Origin: Bermanella sp051277445
GTDB lineage: Bacteria > Pseudomonadota > Gammaproteobacteria > Pseudomonadales > Oceanobacteraceae
Direction: 5' to 3'
DNA: 64,000 nucleotides
Assembly (NCBI GenBank): GCA_051277445.1
Contig: JBNMQC010000001.1
Span: forward strand, 62,001-126,000
Position numbers and translations under genes: made by a program. Positions 53,508 through 61,519 of this stretch are shown here, piece after piece (position 1 is the stretch's first letter; each line of letters starts with the position of its first letter). The notes under the pieces are model-generated. The model was not told the origin of the DNA. It saw nothing but the letters and a program-made list of their open reading frames with translations, and made no database searches.

Positions 53508-54923
53508 GTGCTGGCATTATGGGATGAATGCGTCAGGTGCTTGCAAGACGAGTTACCGGCACAACAATTTAATACTTGGATACGCCCACTAAGAGCCAGT
53601 GAATCTGATTCTGGTTTAGTCGTGTCTGCGCCTAATCGATTTGTTAAAGATTGGGTAAAAGATAAGTTCTCAAACCGCATTCAATCATTACTTGAAGAAT
53701 TGAATGGCGGGCAGGTTCTGTCCTTTCAATTAGATATCGGGTCTCAGGCTAGTACGCCTGCTTTTATAGCACCAGCACCGATGAAGCCCGAACCTAAGGT
53801 ACAAGCTAAGCCTGCTGCAGTGGCTGAAGAGCCTCAAGCGGTCAGAGCCCCTACTATTAAAGAGACCAAGCGTAAGGTTCAGGTTGAAGGCAGTATTCAG
53901 CACCAAAGCAGTTTAAATAAGCGTTTTACCTTTGATACTTTTGTGGAAGGTAAATCGAATCAGCTGGCCCATGCTGCGGCTCAGCAGGTGTCACAAAATG
54001 CAGGTGGCTCCTACAACCCACTCTTTATATATGGTGGTGTTGGTTTAGGTAAAACCCACTTAATGCATGCTGTGGGTAATCATATTCAAAGCCAAAACCC
54101 CAATGCCAAGGTGGTTTACCTGCATTCTGAGCGATTTGTGGCTGACATGGTTAAAGCCCTTCAACTTAACGCCATTAATGAATTCAAACGGTATTACCGC
54201 TCAGTGGATGCACTGCTGATCGATGATATTCAGTTTTTTGCCGGTAAAGAACGCAGCCAAGAAGAGTTTTTCCACACCTTTAATGCCTTGCTTGAAGGTG
54301 GTCAGCAGATGATTCTGACCTGTGATCGCTACCCGAAAGAAATTGATGGTTTAGAAGATCGCTTAAAAAGCCGCTTTGGTTGGGGACTAACTGTTGCTGT
54401 TGAGCCTCCTGAGCTTGAAACCCGTGTGGCGATTCTCATGAAGAAAGCCGAACAAGAGGGGATTGATTTGCCTCATGAGGCGGCGTTCTTTGTTGCGCAG
54501 AAAATTCGCTCTAATGTACGAGAGCTAGAAGGGGCCCTAAAACGTGTTATTGCTAACTCAGCGTTCACTGGGTCTAAGATTACATTGCCATTTATCAAAG
54601 AAAGCTTAAAAGACCTATTGGCATTACAAGACAAGCAGGTCAGTATTGATAACATTCAACGCATCGTAGCCGAATACTATAAAATTAAGGTGTCCGACGT
54701 CCTTTCTAAGCGTCGGTCTCGTTCCATAGCCCGTCCTAGACAAGTGGCCATGGCGTTAAGTAAAGAATTAACCAATCATAGCTTGCCTGAAATTGGCAAT
54801 GCTTTTGGTGGGCGGGACCACACAACGGTTCTGCACGGCGTTCGCAAAATAAAAGAACTGCGTGAGACCAATGCAGACATCAGCGAAGATTATAAAAACC
54901 TATTGCGGTCACTGACCAGTTAA
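53508..54923 (+). CDS. dnaA: Chromosomal replication initiator DnaA
   Basis: Initiator ATPase that opens oriC. The 471-residue product begins with a GTG at 53508 (GGAG upstream). It has domain I (about 1-80), a Pro/Ala-rich linker (about 85-130), the AAA+ domain with Walker A GGVGLGKTHL and Walker B LLIDDIQFF, and the DNA-binding domain IV signature GRDHTTVLHGVRKI. It is followed by dnaN 13 bases later. Confidence 0.98.
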   Translation: MLALWDECVRCLQDELPAQQFNTWIRPLRASESDSGLVVSAPNRFVKDWVKDKFSNRIQSLLEELNGGQVLSFQLDIGSQASTPAFIAPAPMKPEPKVQAKPAAVAEEPQAVRAPTIKETKRKVQVEGSIQHQSSLNKRFTFDTFVEGKSNQLAHAAAQQVSQNAGGSYNPLFIYGGVGLGKTHLMHAVGNHIQSQNPNAKVVYLHSERFVADMVKALQLNAINEFKRYYRSVDALLIDDIQFFAGKERSQEEFFHTFNALLEGGQQMILTCDRYPKEIDGLEDRLKSRFGWGLTVAVEPPELETRVAILMKKAEQEGIDLPHEAAFFVAQKIRSNVRELEGALKRVIANSAFTGSKITLPFIKESLKDLLALQDKQVSIDNIQRIVAEYYKIKVSDVLSKRRSRSIARPRQVAMALSKELTNHSLPEIGNAFGGRDHTTVLHGVRKIKELRETNADISEDYKNLLRSLTS

Positions 54924-54936
54924 GAGCGGGAAAGGC

Positions 54937-56040
54937 ATGAAATTCACAATCACTAGGGAAGCCCTATTAAAGCCATTACAGTTGGTTGCTGGCGTTGTTG
55001 AACGTCGTCAAACACTACCTGTGCTGTCTAACGTTCTTCTTGAAGTTAAAGGAGACCAGTTGTCGCTTACTGGTACAGACCTTGAAGTTGAAATGGTCGG
55101 TAATGCTCAGCTGTTAGAAGCCGGTGTCGATGGTGATATTACGGTTCCAGCTAAAAAATTAATGGATATCTGCAAGTCTTTACCGGATCAAAGCACCATC
55201 GTGATCAGTCAAGATGAGCACCGCGTGCAGCTACAGGCAGGTCGCAGTAAGTTTGTTTTATCCAGCCTGCCAGCCAATGAATTCCCCAACGTAGACGATA
55301 TAGAAGCCACTATTACGGTGAATGTGCCTCAGGCACAGCTTCGTCGCGTAATCGATCGTACAGCCTTTGCCATGGCGCAGCAGGATGTTCGTTATTACCT
55401 AAATGGTTTGTTGTTAGAAGTGAAAGCCGACCAGTTGCGCGCAGTTGCCACTGACGGCCACCGCCTGGCTACCTGTGGTGTGCCGGTATCCTTAGAAATG
55501 GACGGTAAGACTCAGGTCATCGTGCCACGTAAAGCCGTACTTGAGTTAGCTAAGTTAATGACGGACCCTGAGGCCACGGTTGAGTTAATGCTCAGCAATA
55601 ACCACATTCGTGCAAAAGTGGGTGAATATATTTTCACCTCTAAACTGGTTGATGGCAAATTCCCTGACTACGAGCGTGTTATTCCTCGTAATGGCAATAA
55701 AGTCTTAATCGCTGATCGCCAAGCACTTCGTCAGGTTTTCCAGCGCACGGCCATCTTGTCTAACGAAAAGTACCGTGGTGTGCGTTTATTGTTGGATGAA
55801 AATACGCTTCAAGTGGTTGCGAACAACCCAGAGCAAGAACAAGCGGAAGAAAGTATTGGTGTTGATTACCAGTACGACGCCCTAGAGATTGGCTTTAATG
55901 TCAGTTATCTACAGGACGTTTTATCTGTACTGGATGGCGATGACATGAAGATGACATTGGCCGATGCGAACTCTTCTGCGGTAATGGAAGAAGTCGAAGG
56001 CGGTGATTCACTTTACGTTGTTATGCCAATGAGATTATAA
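54937..56040 (+). CDS. dnaN: DNA polymerase III beta sliding clamp
   Basis: A 367-residue ring clamp of three similar domains that holds the replicative polymerase on DNA. It starts MKFTITREALLKPLQLVAG and ends in VMPMRL, the residues that line the protein-binding pocket. It is transcribed with dnaA and followed by a terminator. Confidence 0.97.
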   Translation: MKFTITREALLKPLQLVAGVVERRQTLPVLSNVLLEVKGDQLSLTGTDLEVEMVGNAQLLEAGVDGDITVPAKKLMDICKSLPDQSTIVISQDEHRVQLQAGRSKFVLSSLPANEFPNVDDIEATITVNVPQAQLRRVIDRTAFAMAQQDVRYYLNGLLLEVKADQLRAVATDGHRLATCGVPVSLEMDGKTQVIVPRKAVLELAKLMTDPEATVELMLSNNHIRAKVGEYIFTSKLVDGKFPDYERVIPRNGNKVLIADRQALRQVFQRTAILSNEKYRGVRLLLDENTLQVVANNPEQEQAEESIGVDYQYDALEIGFNVSYLQDVLSVLDGDDMKMTLADANSSAVMEEVEGGDSLYVVMPMRL

Positions 56041-56085
56041 ACGCGACTTACCCAGGTATGACGTTTAACATCTAATAGAGAAGAA

Positions 56086-56109
56086 GGGGCTAATACAGCC
56101 CCTTTTTTT
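56086..56109 (+). terminator. Terminator after dnaN
   Basis: GGGGC (56086-56090) and GCCCC (56098-56102) form a short stem followed by seven Ts. It separates dnaA-dnaN from recF. Confidence 0.75.
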
Positions 56110-56173
56110 GCTTTTTAATAAGATTAATAAATGCACTCACTTCTTTTCAAAAGCTATTTAAAATCAAAGACTT

Positions 56174-57259
56174 ATGAGTATTGAAAGTCTGATGTTACAA
56201 GGGGTGCGTAATCTCACTCCACTTTCCATATCACCCAGTGCTCAAATTAATTTGATATACGGTGAAAATGGTTCCGGCAAAACCAGTTTATTAGAGGCCA
56301 TCTATTATCTGGCCTACTGCAAAAGCTTTCGCACTCATAAGCAAAAAAACCTGATTCAGCATGGTACTGAGGCCTTCACTGCGTTTTCTAAGCTTAGCTT
56401 CGAGAAGAGCAGTTACCAATTAGGTGTTGAGCGGAACCTGAAAGGTGAGCGCCGAATCAAGTTGAACGGTGAATGGTTGCACAGTGCGGCGGAGCTGGCA
56501 TCCATTCTGCCCGTCCAATTGCTTGATCCAACCATGTTTCGCTTACTTGAGGGCAGTCCTCAGTTGAGGCGTGAGTATATTGATTGGGGTGTGTTCCACG
56601 TGGAACCTAGCTTTATCAATGTATGGCGAAATTTTAAAACGGCCCATAAAACGCGTAATGCTTTATTAAGAGCGGGCGGCGCCAGTGAAGGGGGGCGACT
56701 CATTTGGCATGCGTCGTTAGCCAAGCAAGCGAATACTATTAATGAGTTTCGTCAATCCTACATCAAACGCTTAAAACCAGTGTTTGATCAGTTTATGCAG
56801 CGCTTGAATCCAGATCTGGGTATTACCATGGGGTTCTACCAGGGCTGGGGAAAAGAGAGGGATTACCTAGAACTACTTGAAGAGAGCTGGCTTAGCGACC
56901 TTAAAATGGGATTTACCCAACTAGGGCCACAGCGAGCAGATCTACGAATCAAGGCTAATGGTTTGCCTGCTATGGAGGTACTATCCCGTGGACAGCAGAA
57001 AATGGTCGTCTGTGCCCTTAAATTAGCTCAGGCACAAATCTATCGAGAGGCCTCAAATCGCCCCTGTATCTTCCTTGTGGACGATTTGTGCGCAGAACTG
57101 GATATTAACCACAGAAAAGCTTTATGTAGCCTCCTAGAAGAATTAGAATGTCAGGTCTTTGTTACCGCTGTTGAAGCAGATCAAATAGCGGATTGTTGGT
57201 CCCCACAAAGTCTTGTTAAAACGTTCCACGTGGAACATGGGATCTTAAATCAAGAATAA
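56174..57259 (+). CDS. recF: DNA replication and repair protein RecF
   Basis: A 361-residue SMC-like ATPase that loads RecA at gaps. Walker A is GENGSGKTSLLEA, the signature motif LSRGQQKMVV and Walker B FLVDDLCAELD. It lies 24 bases before gyrB. Its coding sequence hosts two parS sites, one in the middle and one in the last codons. Confidence 0.96.
   Translation: MSIESLMLQGVRNLTPLSISPSAQINLIYGENGSGKTSLLEAIYYLAYCKSFRTHKQKNLIQHGTEAFTAFSKLSFEKSSYQLGVERNLKGERRIKLNGEWLHSAAELASILPVQLLDPTMFRLLEGSPQLRREYIDWGVFHVEPSFINVWRNFKTAHKTRNALLRAGGASEGGRLIWHASLAKQANTINEFRQSYIKRLKPVFDQFMQRLNPDLGITMGFYQGWGKERDYLELLEESWLSDLKMGFTQLGPQRADLRIKANGLPAMEVLSRGQQKMVVCALKLAQAQIYREASNRPCIFLVDDLCAELDINHRKALCSLLEELECQVFVTAVEADQIADCWSPQSLVKTFHVEHGILNQE
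56592..56607. promoter_or_regulatory. parS: parS centromere site 1 (inside recF)
   Basis: TGTTCCACGTGGAACC is a near-perfect 16-bp palindrome matching the parS consensus used by Pseudomonas ParB. It lies about 3.2 kb from oriC. Confidence 0.9.
57222..57237. promoter_or_regulatory. parS: parS centromere site 2 (recF 3' end)
   Basis: CGTTCCACGTGGAACA is another near-perfect parS palindrome, 630 bases from the first, within the last codons of recF. Confidence 0.9.
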
Positions 57260-57283
57260 ACAGTTCTGCCAGGAGTCTGATCC

Positions 57284-59710
57284 ATGAGCACTGAAAACAC
57301 CTATGATTCTTCCAGTATTAAGGTACTGAAAGGCCTAGATGCAGTTCGTAAACGTCCCGGAATGTACATCGGTGATACCGATGACGGCACCGGCCTGCAT
57401 CACATGGTGTTCGAGGTTGTCGATAACTCAATCGATGAAGCCCTTGCTGGTCACTGTAGTGAAATCAAGGTGATCATCCACCCTGATGAATCCATCAGTG
57501 TGAGCGATAACGGCCGTGGTATTCCGGTTGATATCCATGAAGAAGAAGGTGTATCGGCCGCAGAAGTTATCATGACGGTGCTGCATGCTGGTGGTAAGTT
57601 TGATGACAACAGCTATAAGGTTTCCGGTGGTTTGCACGGTGTAGGTGTTTCGGTTGTAAACGCACTATCTGATAAGCTAAAACTGACCATTCGTCGCGCG
57701 GGAAAAGTGTGGGAACAGTCTTACACCCACGGTGTGCCGGATGAGCCAATGAAAACCGTAGGGGATACCGACACGACGGGCACCACGATACATTTCCACC
57801 CAAGCCCTGCTACCTTCACCAATATTCAATTTAACTTTGATCAGCTAGCAAAACGTGTACGTGAGCTAAGTTTCTTGAACTCTGGCGTTCGCATTGTGTT
57901 GAAAGACGAGCGCAGCGACCGTGAAGAAGTGTTTGAATTTGAAGGCGGTTTAAAAAGCTTTGTTGAGTACCTAAATACCAACAAAACCGCAGTGAATGAT
58001 ATTTTCCACTTCCAGTTAGACGGTGATACCCGCGAAGACGGTATCGGCGTAGAAGTGGCCATGCAGTGGAATGACAGCTTCTCTGAGAACATCTACTGCT
58101 TTACCAATAACATTCCTCAACGCGATGGCGGTACCCACTTAGCAGGCTTCCGTGGTGCGTTAACACGCTCCCTAAATAGCTATATTGAGCGTGAAGGCTT
58201 GGCTAAGAAGGCCAAGGTCAATACCACTGGTGATGACGCTCGTGAAGGCTTAACGGCTATTGTTTCGGTTAAAGTGCCAGATCCTAAGTTCAGCTCGCAA
58301 ACTAAAGACAAATTAGTGTCGTCTGAAGTGAAAACCGCCGTTGAACAAGAAATGGCGCGTTGCTTTAACGACTTCTTACTTGAGCAACCACAACAAGCCA
58401 AAGAGATTGTTGGCAAGATGATGGATGCGGCCCGAGCCCGTGAAGCTGCCCGTAAAGCCCGTGAAATGACCCGTCGCAAAGGGGCATTAGATATTGCAGG
58501 CTTGCCTGGTAAATTAGCGGATTGCCAAGAGAAAGACCCGGCGCTTTCAGAAATTTACCTAGTGGAGGGTGACTCGGCCGGCGGATCCGCCAAACAGGGC
58601 CGAGACCGCCGCACACAGGCGATCTTACCGCTTAAAGGTAAGATCCTTAACGTAGAGAAAGCGCGCTTCGACAAGATGTTGTCGTCAGTAGAAGTGGGCA
58701 CCCTGATTACCGCATTAGGTTGTGGTATCGGTCGTGAAGAATTCAACCCTGATAAACTGCGCTATCACAGCATTATTATCATGACGGATGCGGACGTGGA
58801 TGGTAGTCACATTCGCACGCTGCTGTTGACCTTCTTCTTCCGTCAAATGCCTGAAATCATTGAGCGTGGACACATCTTTATTGCCCAGCCGCCCCTTTAT
58901 AAAATTAAGCGTGGTAAGCATGAGCAATACATCAAGGATGACCCTGCGTTAGAAGAATACCTAACCAATACCGCCCTTGATGGCGCCGCTTTATACGTAA
59001 ATGCTCAAGCACCGGGAATCAGTGGAGAAAAACTAGAGAATCTAGTGAATAACTACCGCGGTGTATTAGCGAACATTGATCGCTTAGGTCGTGTTTATCC
59101 TGAGCGCGTATTGAAAGCCATGATCTATGTGTCTAAGTTATCGCAAGACGACTTAAAAGACCGCACTAAAGTGGAAGCTTGGAATGCTGAGCTGCAGAGC
59201 CGCTTTGTAGACCCTAAAGGTAATGATTCCCGCGTGGTACTTGAGATCGTAGAAGATAAAGAGCGTCATATTTATCTGCCGGATATTAAGGTGATCAACC
59301 ATAGTATTCCAACGGATTACGTATTGAGCCATGACTTCTTTGACTCGAATGTTTATAAAAACATTTGTTCTTTAGGTGAACGCCTACAAGATTTAGTCGA
59401 AGACGGTGCTTACATCCAACGTGGTGAGCGTAAGTCTGCGGTCAGCAATTTTGAAGATGTGTTAGCTTGGTTAATGAATGAAGCACGCCGTGGTTACAGC
59501 ATCCAGCGCTATAAAGGGCTAGGTGAGATGAATCCAGAGCAGCTTTGGGAAACCACCATGGACCCAGATGCTCGCCGTATGCTGCGTGTGACCATTGAAG
59601 ATGCCGTTGCTGCTGACCAAATCTTTACCACCCTAATGGGTGATGAAGTAGAGCCGCGTCGTGCCTTTATCGAAAGCAATGCATTGTTGGTAGAGAACTT
59701 AGACTTTTAA
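57284..59710 (+). CDS. gyrB: DNA gyrase subunit B
   Basis: The ATPase subunit of gyrase, 808 residues, which introduces negative supercoils with GyrA. The GHKL ATP site contains EVVDNSIDEALAGHC and GGLHGVGVSVVNAL. The TOPRIM domain has EGDSAGGSAKQGRDRR and DADVDGSHIRTL, and the C-terminal region has YKGLGEMNPEQLWETTM. The length matches the gammaproteobacterial form with the GyrA-binding insert. A terminator follows. Confidence 0.98.
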   Translation: MSTENTYDSSSIKVLKGLDAVRKRPGMYIGDTDDGTGLHHMVFEVVDNSIDEALAGHCSEIKVIIHPDESISVSDNGRGIPVDIHEEEGVSAAEVIMTVLHAGGKFDDNSYKVSGGLHGVGVSVVNALSDKLKLTIRRAGKVWEQSYTHGVPDEPMKTVGDTDTTGTTIHFHPSPATFTNIQFNFDQLAKRVRELSFLNSGVRIVLKDERSDREEVFEFEGGLKSFVEYLNTNKTAVNDIFHFQLDGDTREDGIGVEVAMQWNDSFSENIYCFTNNIPQRDGGTHLAGFRGALTRSLNSYIEREGLAKKAKVNTTGDDAREGLTAIVSVKVPDPKFSSQTKDKLVSSEVKTAVEQEMARCFNDFLLEQPQQAKEIVGKMMDAARAREAARKAREMTRRKGALDIAGLPGKLADCQEKDPALSEIYLVEGDSAGGSAKQGRDRRTQAILPLKGKILNVEKARFDKMLSSVEVGTLITALGCGIGREEFNPDKLRYHSIIIMTDADVDGSHIRTLLLTFFFRQMPEIIERGHIFIAQPPLYKIKRGKHEQYIKDDPALEEYLTNTALDGAALYVNAQAPGISGEKLENLVNNYRGVLANIDRLGRVYPERVLKAMIYVSKLSQDDLKDRTKVEAWNAELQSRFVDPKGNDSRVVLEIVEDKERHIYLPDIKVINHSIPTDYVLSHDFFDSNVYKNICSLGERLQDLVEDGAYIQRGERKSAVSNFEDVLAWLMNEARRGYSIQRYKGLGEMNPEQLWETTMDPDARRMLRVTIEDAVAADQIFTTLMGDEVEPRRAFIESNALLVENLDF

Positions 59711-59753
59711 AATCGTTATTGATCTTTGTCGAGATGTATTAGACGTTTCGATT

Positions 59754-59786
59754 AAAACCGCTTAGTCTGACTAAGCGGTTTTTTTA
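59754..59786 (+). terminator. Terminator after gyrB
   Basis: AAAACCGCTTAG, a five-base loop and CTAAGCGGTTTT, followed by more Ts. Confidence 0.88.
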
Positions 59787-59808
59787 TGTCTTAAATAAAG
59801 GAAATATC

Positions 59809-60141
59809 ATGTCAGGGAAGTACGAAATATTTTTAGGGAAAGATGAACAATTTTACTTTCACTTAAAAGCAGCCAATGGTGAAATTATTTTAGCCAGTGA
59901 AGGGTACACCCAAAAACACAATGCAGAAAAAGCAGTGGAGTCTGTGCGATTAAACAGTCAGATTGCGGATAATTTTTTAGATAAAATTGCCCAAGATGAT
60001 CGCTTCTATTTTGTATTGCGTGCTGACAATCATGAAGTAATCGGTACCAGCCAGATGTACCAATCAAAACAATCCAGCGATAAAGGCAAAGAGTCGGTTA
60101 AAACCAATGGATTAGTTTCAGACTTATATGATTTAACGTAA
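59809..60141 (+). CDS. YegP family (DUF1508) tandem-repeat protein
   Basis: A 110-residue protein of two similar ~48-residue halves. Each begins with a beta strand containing FYFHLKAANGEIILASE or FYFVLRADNHEVIGTSQ and ends with a helix (AEKAVESVRLNS, SDKGKESVKTNG). This is the UPF0339/YegP fold, whose function is unknown. AAAGGAAAT precedes the ATG. It is followed by a strong terminator. Confidence 0.9.
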   Translation: MSGKYEIFLGKDEQFYFHLKAANGEIILASEGYTQKHNAEKAVESVRLNSQIADNFLDKIAQDDRFYFVLRADNHEVIGTSQMYQSKQSSDKGKESVKTNGLVSDLYDLT

Positions 60142-60153
60142 ATTAGTGTAACC

Positions 60154-60193
60154 AAAAAGCCCGCTTTGGTTTATATCAAAGCGGGCTTTTTTT
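60154..60193. terminator. Bidirectional terminator after yegP
   Basis: AAAAAGCCCGCTTTG and CAAAGCGGGCTTTTT form a 15-bp stem between converging genes. Confidence 0.9.
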
Positions 60194-60203
60194 GGTTTTT
60201 AAA

Positions 60204-60746
60204 TTAAATAAACTGATTAAAGCTCAAAAAGATGCCGTTGATGGCTTCATCTGAACTGGCATCATTAATGTGTTGTAATTCAAAGACCATGGATTTTTGA
60301 GAATCTAAACGAAAGTTCATGCCAGCTCCACCATAGTAATTGGTGCTTTGATTTGTTTCAGTCACCGAACCTGTTGTACTGGATTCAGACCATGTTTTAC
60401 CAACACCACCACGTACAAATAGTGATGAACCAATAGCAGCATCAGTAGACAGTTTTACACCCGTGAAAAGGGACTGGCTACTAAGTTTAGTATCTCGGTA
60501 TTTCATTTCGCCGTTGTAGCTATAGCCCAGCTCAAACCATAATGTACGCGATTGGTTTAATCGACTGCCAGTTAAGATTTTTACAGAGGGTGCCAGTGAA
60601 AATTCACTTAACCCATCGTTGGTTTCTTTGTTGAATGAAAAGAGTTTGTTGGCACCTAAACCCAGTTCAACATAATTATGAACAGATGATGCATGGTTCA
60701 AAGACGCACTAAATAGGCAGGTTAACGCAATGGCAGGTAGTTTCAC
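60204..60746 (-). CDS. Small outer-membrane beta-barrel protein
   Basis: A 180-residue exported protein with a signal peptide (about 1-19) and alternating strands such as YVELGLGANKLFSF, LWFELGYSYNGEM and SLFVRGGVGKTW, consistent with an eight-stranded barrel. The last strand VFELQHIND and the end GIFLSFNQFI recall lipid A deacylase (PagL) barrels, but the serine of the catalytic His-x-Ser is Asn here, so no enzymatic role is assigned. A decayed second copy lies just upstream at 60865-61370. Confidence 0.7.
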   Translation of the reverse strand: MKLPAIALTCLFSASLNHASSVHNYVELGLGANKLFSFNKETNDGLSEFSLAPSVKILTGSRLNQSRTLWFELGYSYNGEMKYRDTKLSSQSLFTGVKLSTDAAIGSSLFVRGGVGKTWSESSTTGSVTETNQSTNYYGGAGMNFRLDSQKSMVFELQHINDASSDEAINGIFLSFNQFI

Positions 60747-60864
60747 TAAGTATCCTTACTTGAGAGTAAAATTGACGATAAAGGTTACAATAGTTGGAAA
60801 TAAAAAGCTTCTATAAGCTTGAAAAATAAAGATATTTTGCTCGTTAATAAAAGTAAAATAAGGT

Positions 60865-61370
60865 TTAAATAATTTGATTAAAGTTTATAAATACACCATT
60901 TATACCTTCATCAGAGGTCGCATTATTAATATGTTGAAGTTTTATGGTGTCAGAGCGTTTGATATCAAATCGAAAAGAAAAGCCTGCTGCACACATAGTA
61001 ATGTGTACTTTGATTTGAAGTATCGTCTTGGCCTTTAGCATTAATAGCACTACTAGTTTACCTGAACATGTATGTGCAAAGGCGGAATACTTATACATGG
61101 GGTTGGTTGTTAGTTTTAGTTTAGCCCTGAAAAAAATGACTGATTATTAAACGTAACATCTTCAGATGTCATTTCACCATTATAAGAAAACCCAGTTCAA
61201 ATGAAACGGTACGTGATTTTGTTTAAACTGCTGCCTATGAGCAGTTTTAAAGAAGGAGCCACTGAGTAGCTCTTAAGAGTTTTGTTTGATTCGCTATTAA
61301 ATGAAAATAGCTTGCTTGCACCTATACCCTATTCTAAATATAGATCATCTTTAGCGGTGCACTAATAAGA
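60865..61370 (-). pseudogene. Decayed paralogue of the neighbouring outer-membrane barrel gene
   Basis: Reading the minus strand in shifting frames reproduces the neighbour: near 61320 GA-KLFSFN, then SYNGEM near 61170, and at the end FRFD-K--KLQHINNATSDEG followed by INGVFINFNQII, against FRLD-QK--ELQHINDASSDEA and INGIFLSFNQFI in the intact copy. Stop codons, frameshifts and missing strands break the frame, so it cannot make the full barrel. It fills most of the 773-base gap between the barrel gene and the large surface protein; the rest is AT-rich with no further gene. Confidence 0.75.
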
Positions 61371-61463
61371 GATAAATAACAAAAACGTAAGGCTACAAAT
61401 GAAAAACTTCACATAATGTCCAAAAGTGCTAATCAAAAGATGGTGTAGTATAAATCAAGCATG

Positions 61464-61494
61464 AAAAAAAATGCCCTAAAAAATAGGGCATTTA
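61464..61494 (-). terminator. Terminator of the large surface-protein gene
   Basis: AATGCCCTA and TAGGGCATT pair around an A-rich loop. On the minus strand the hairpin is followed by a U-run. Confidence 0.82.
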
Positions 61495-61519
61495 AAGTTT
61501 AGAAAACCATATTGGTTGT

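Noticed and set aside
60204..60746. Lipid A 3-O-deacylase (PagL) assignment for the small barrel
   Set aside because: The C-terminal HIND and GIN stretch is suggestive, but the catalytic serine after the histidine is replaced by Asn and spacing to the acidic residue does not fit.
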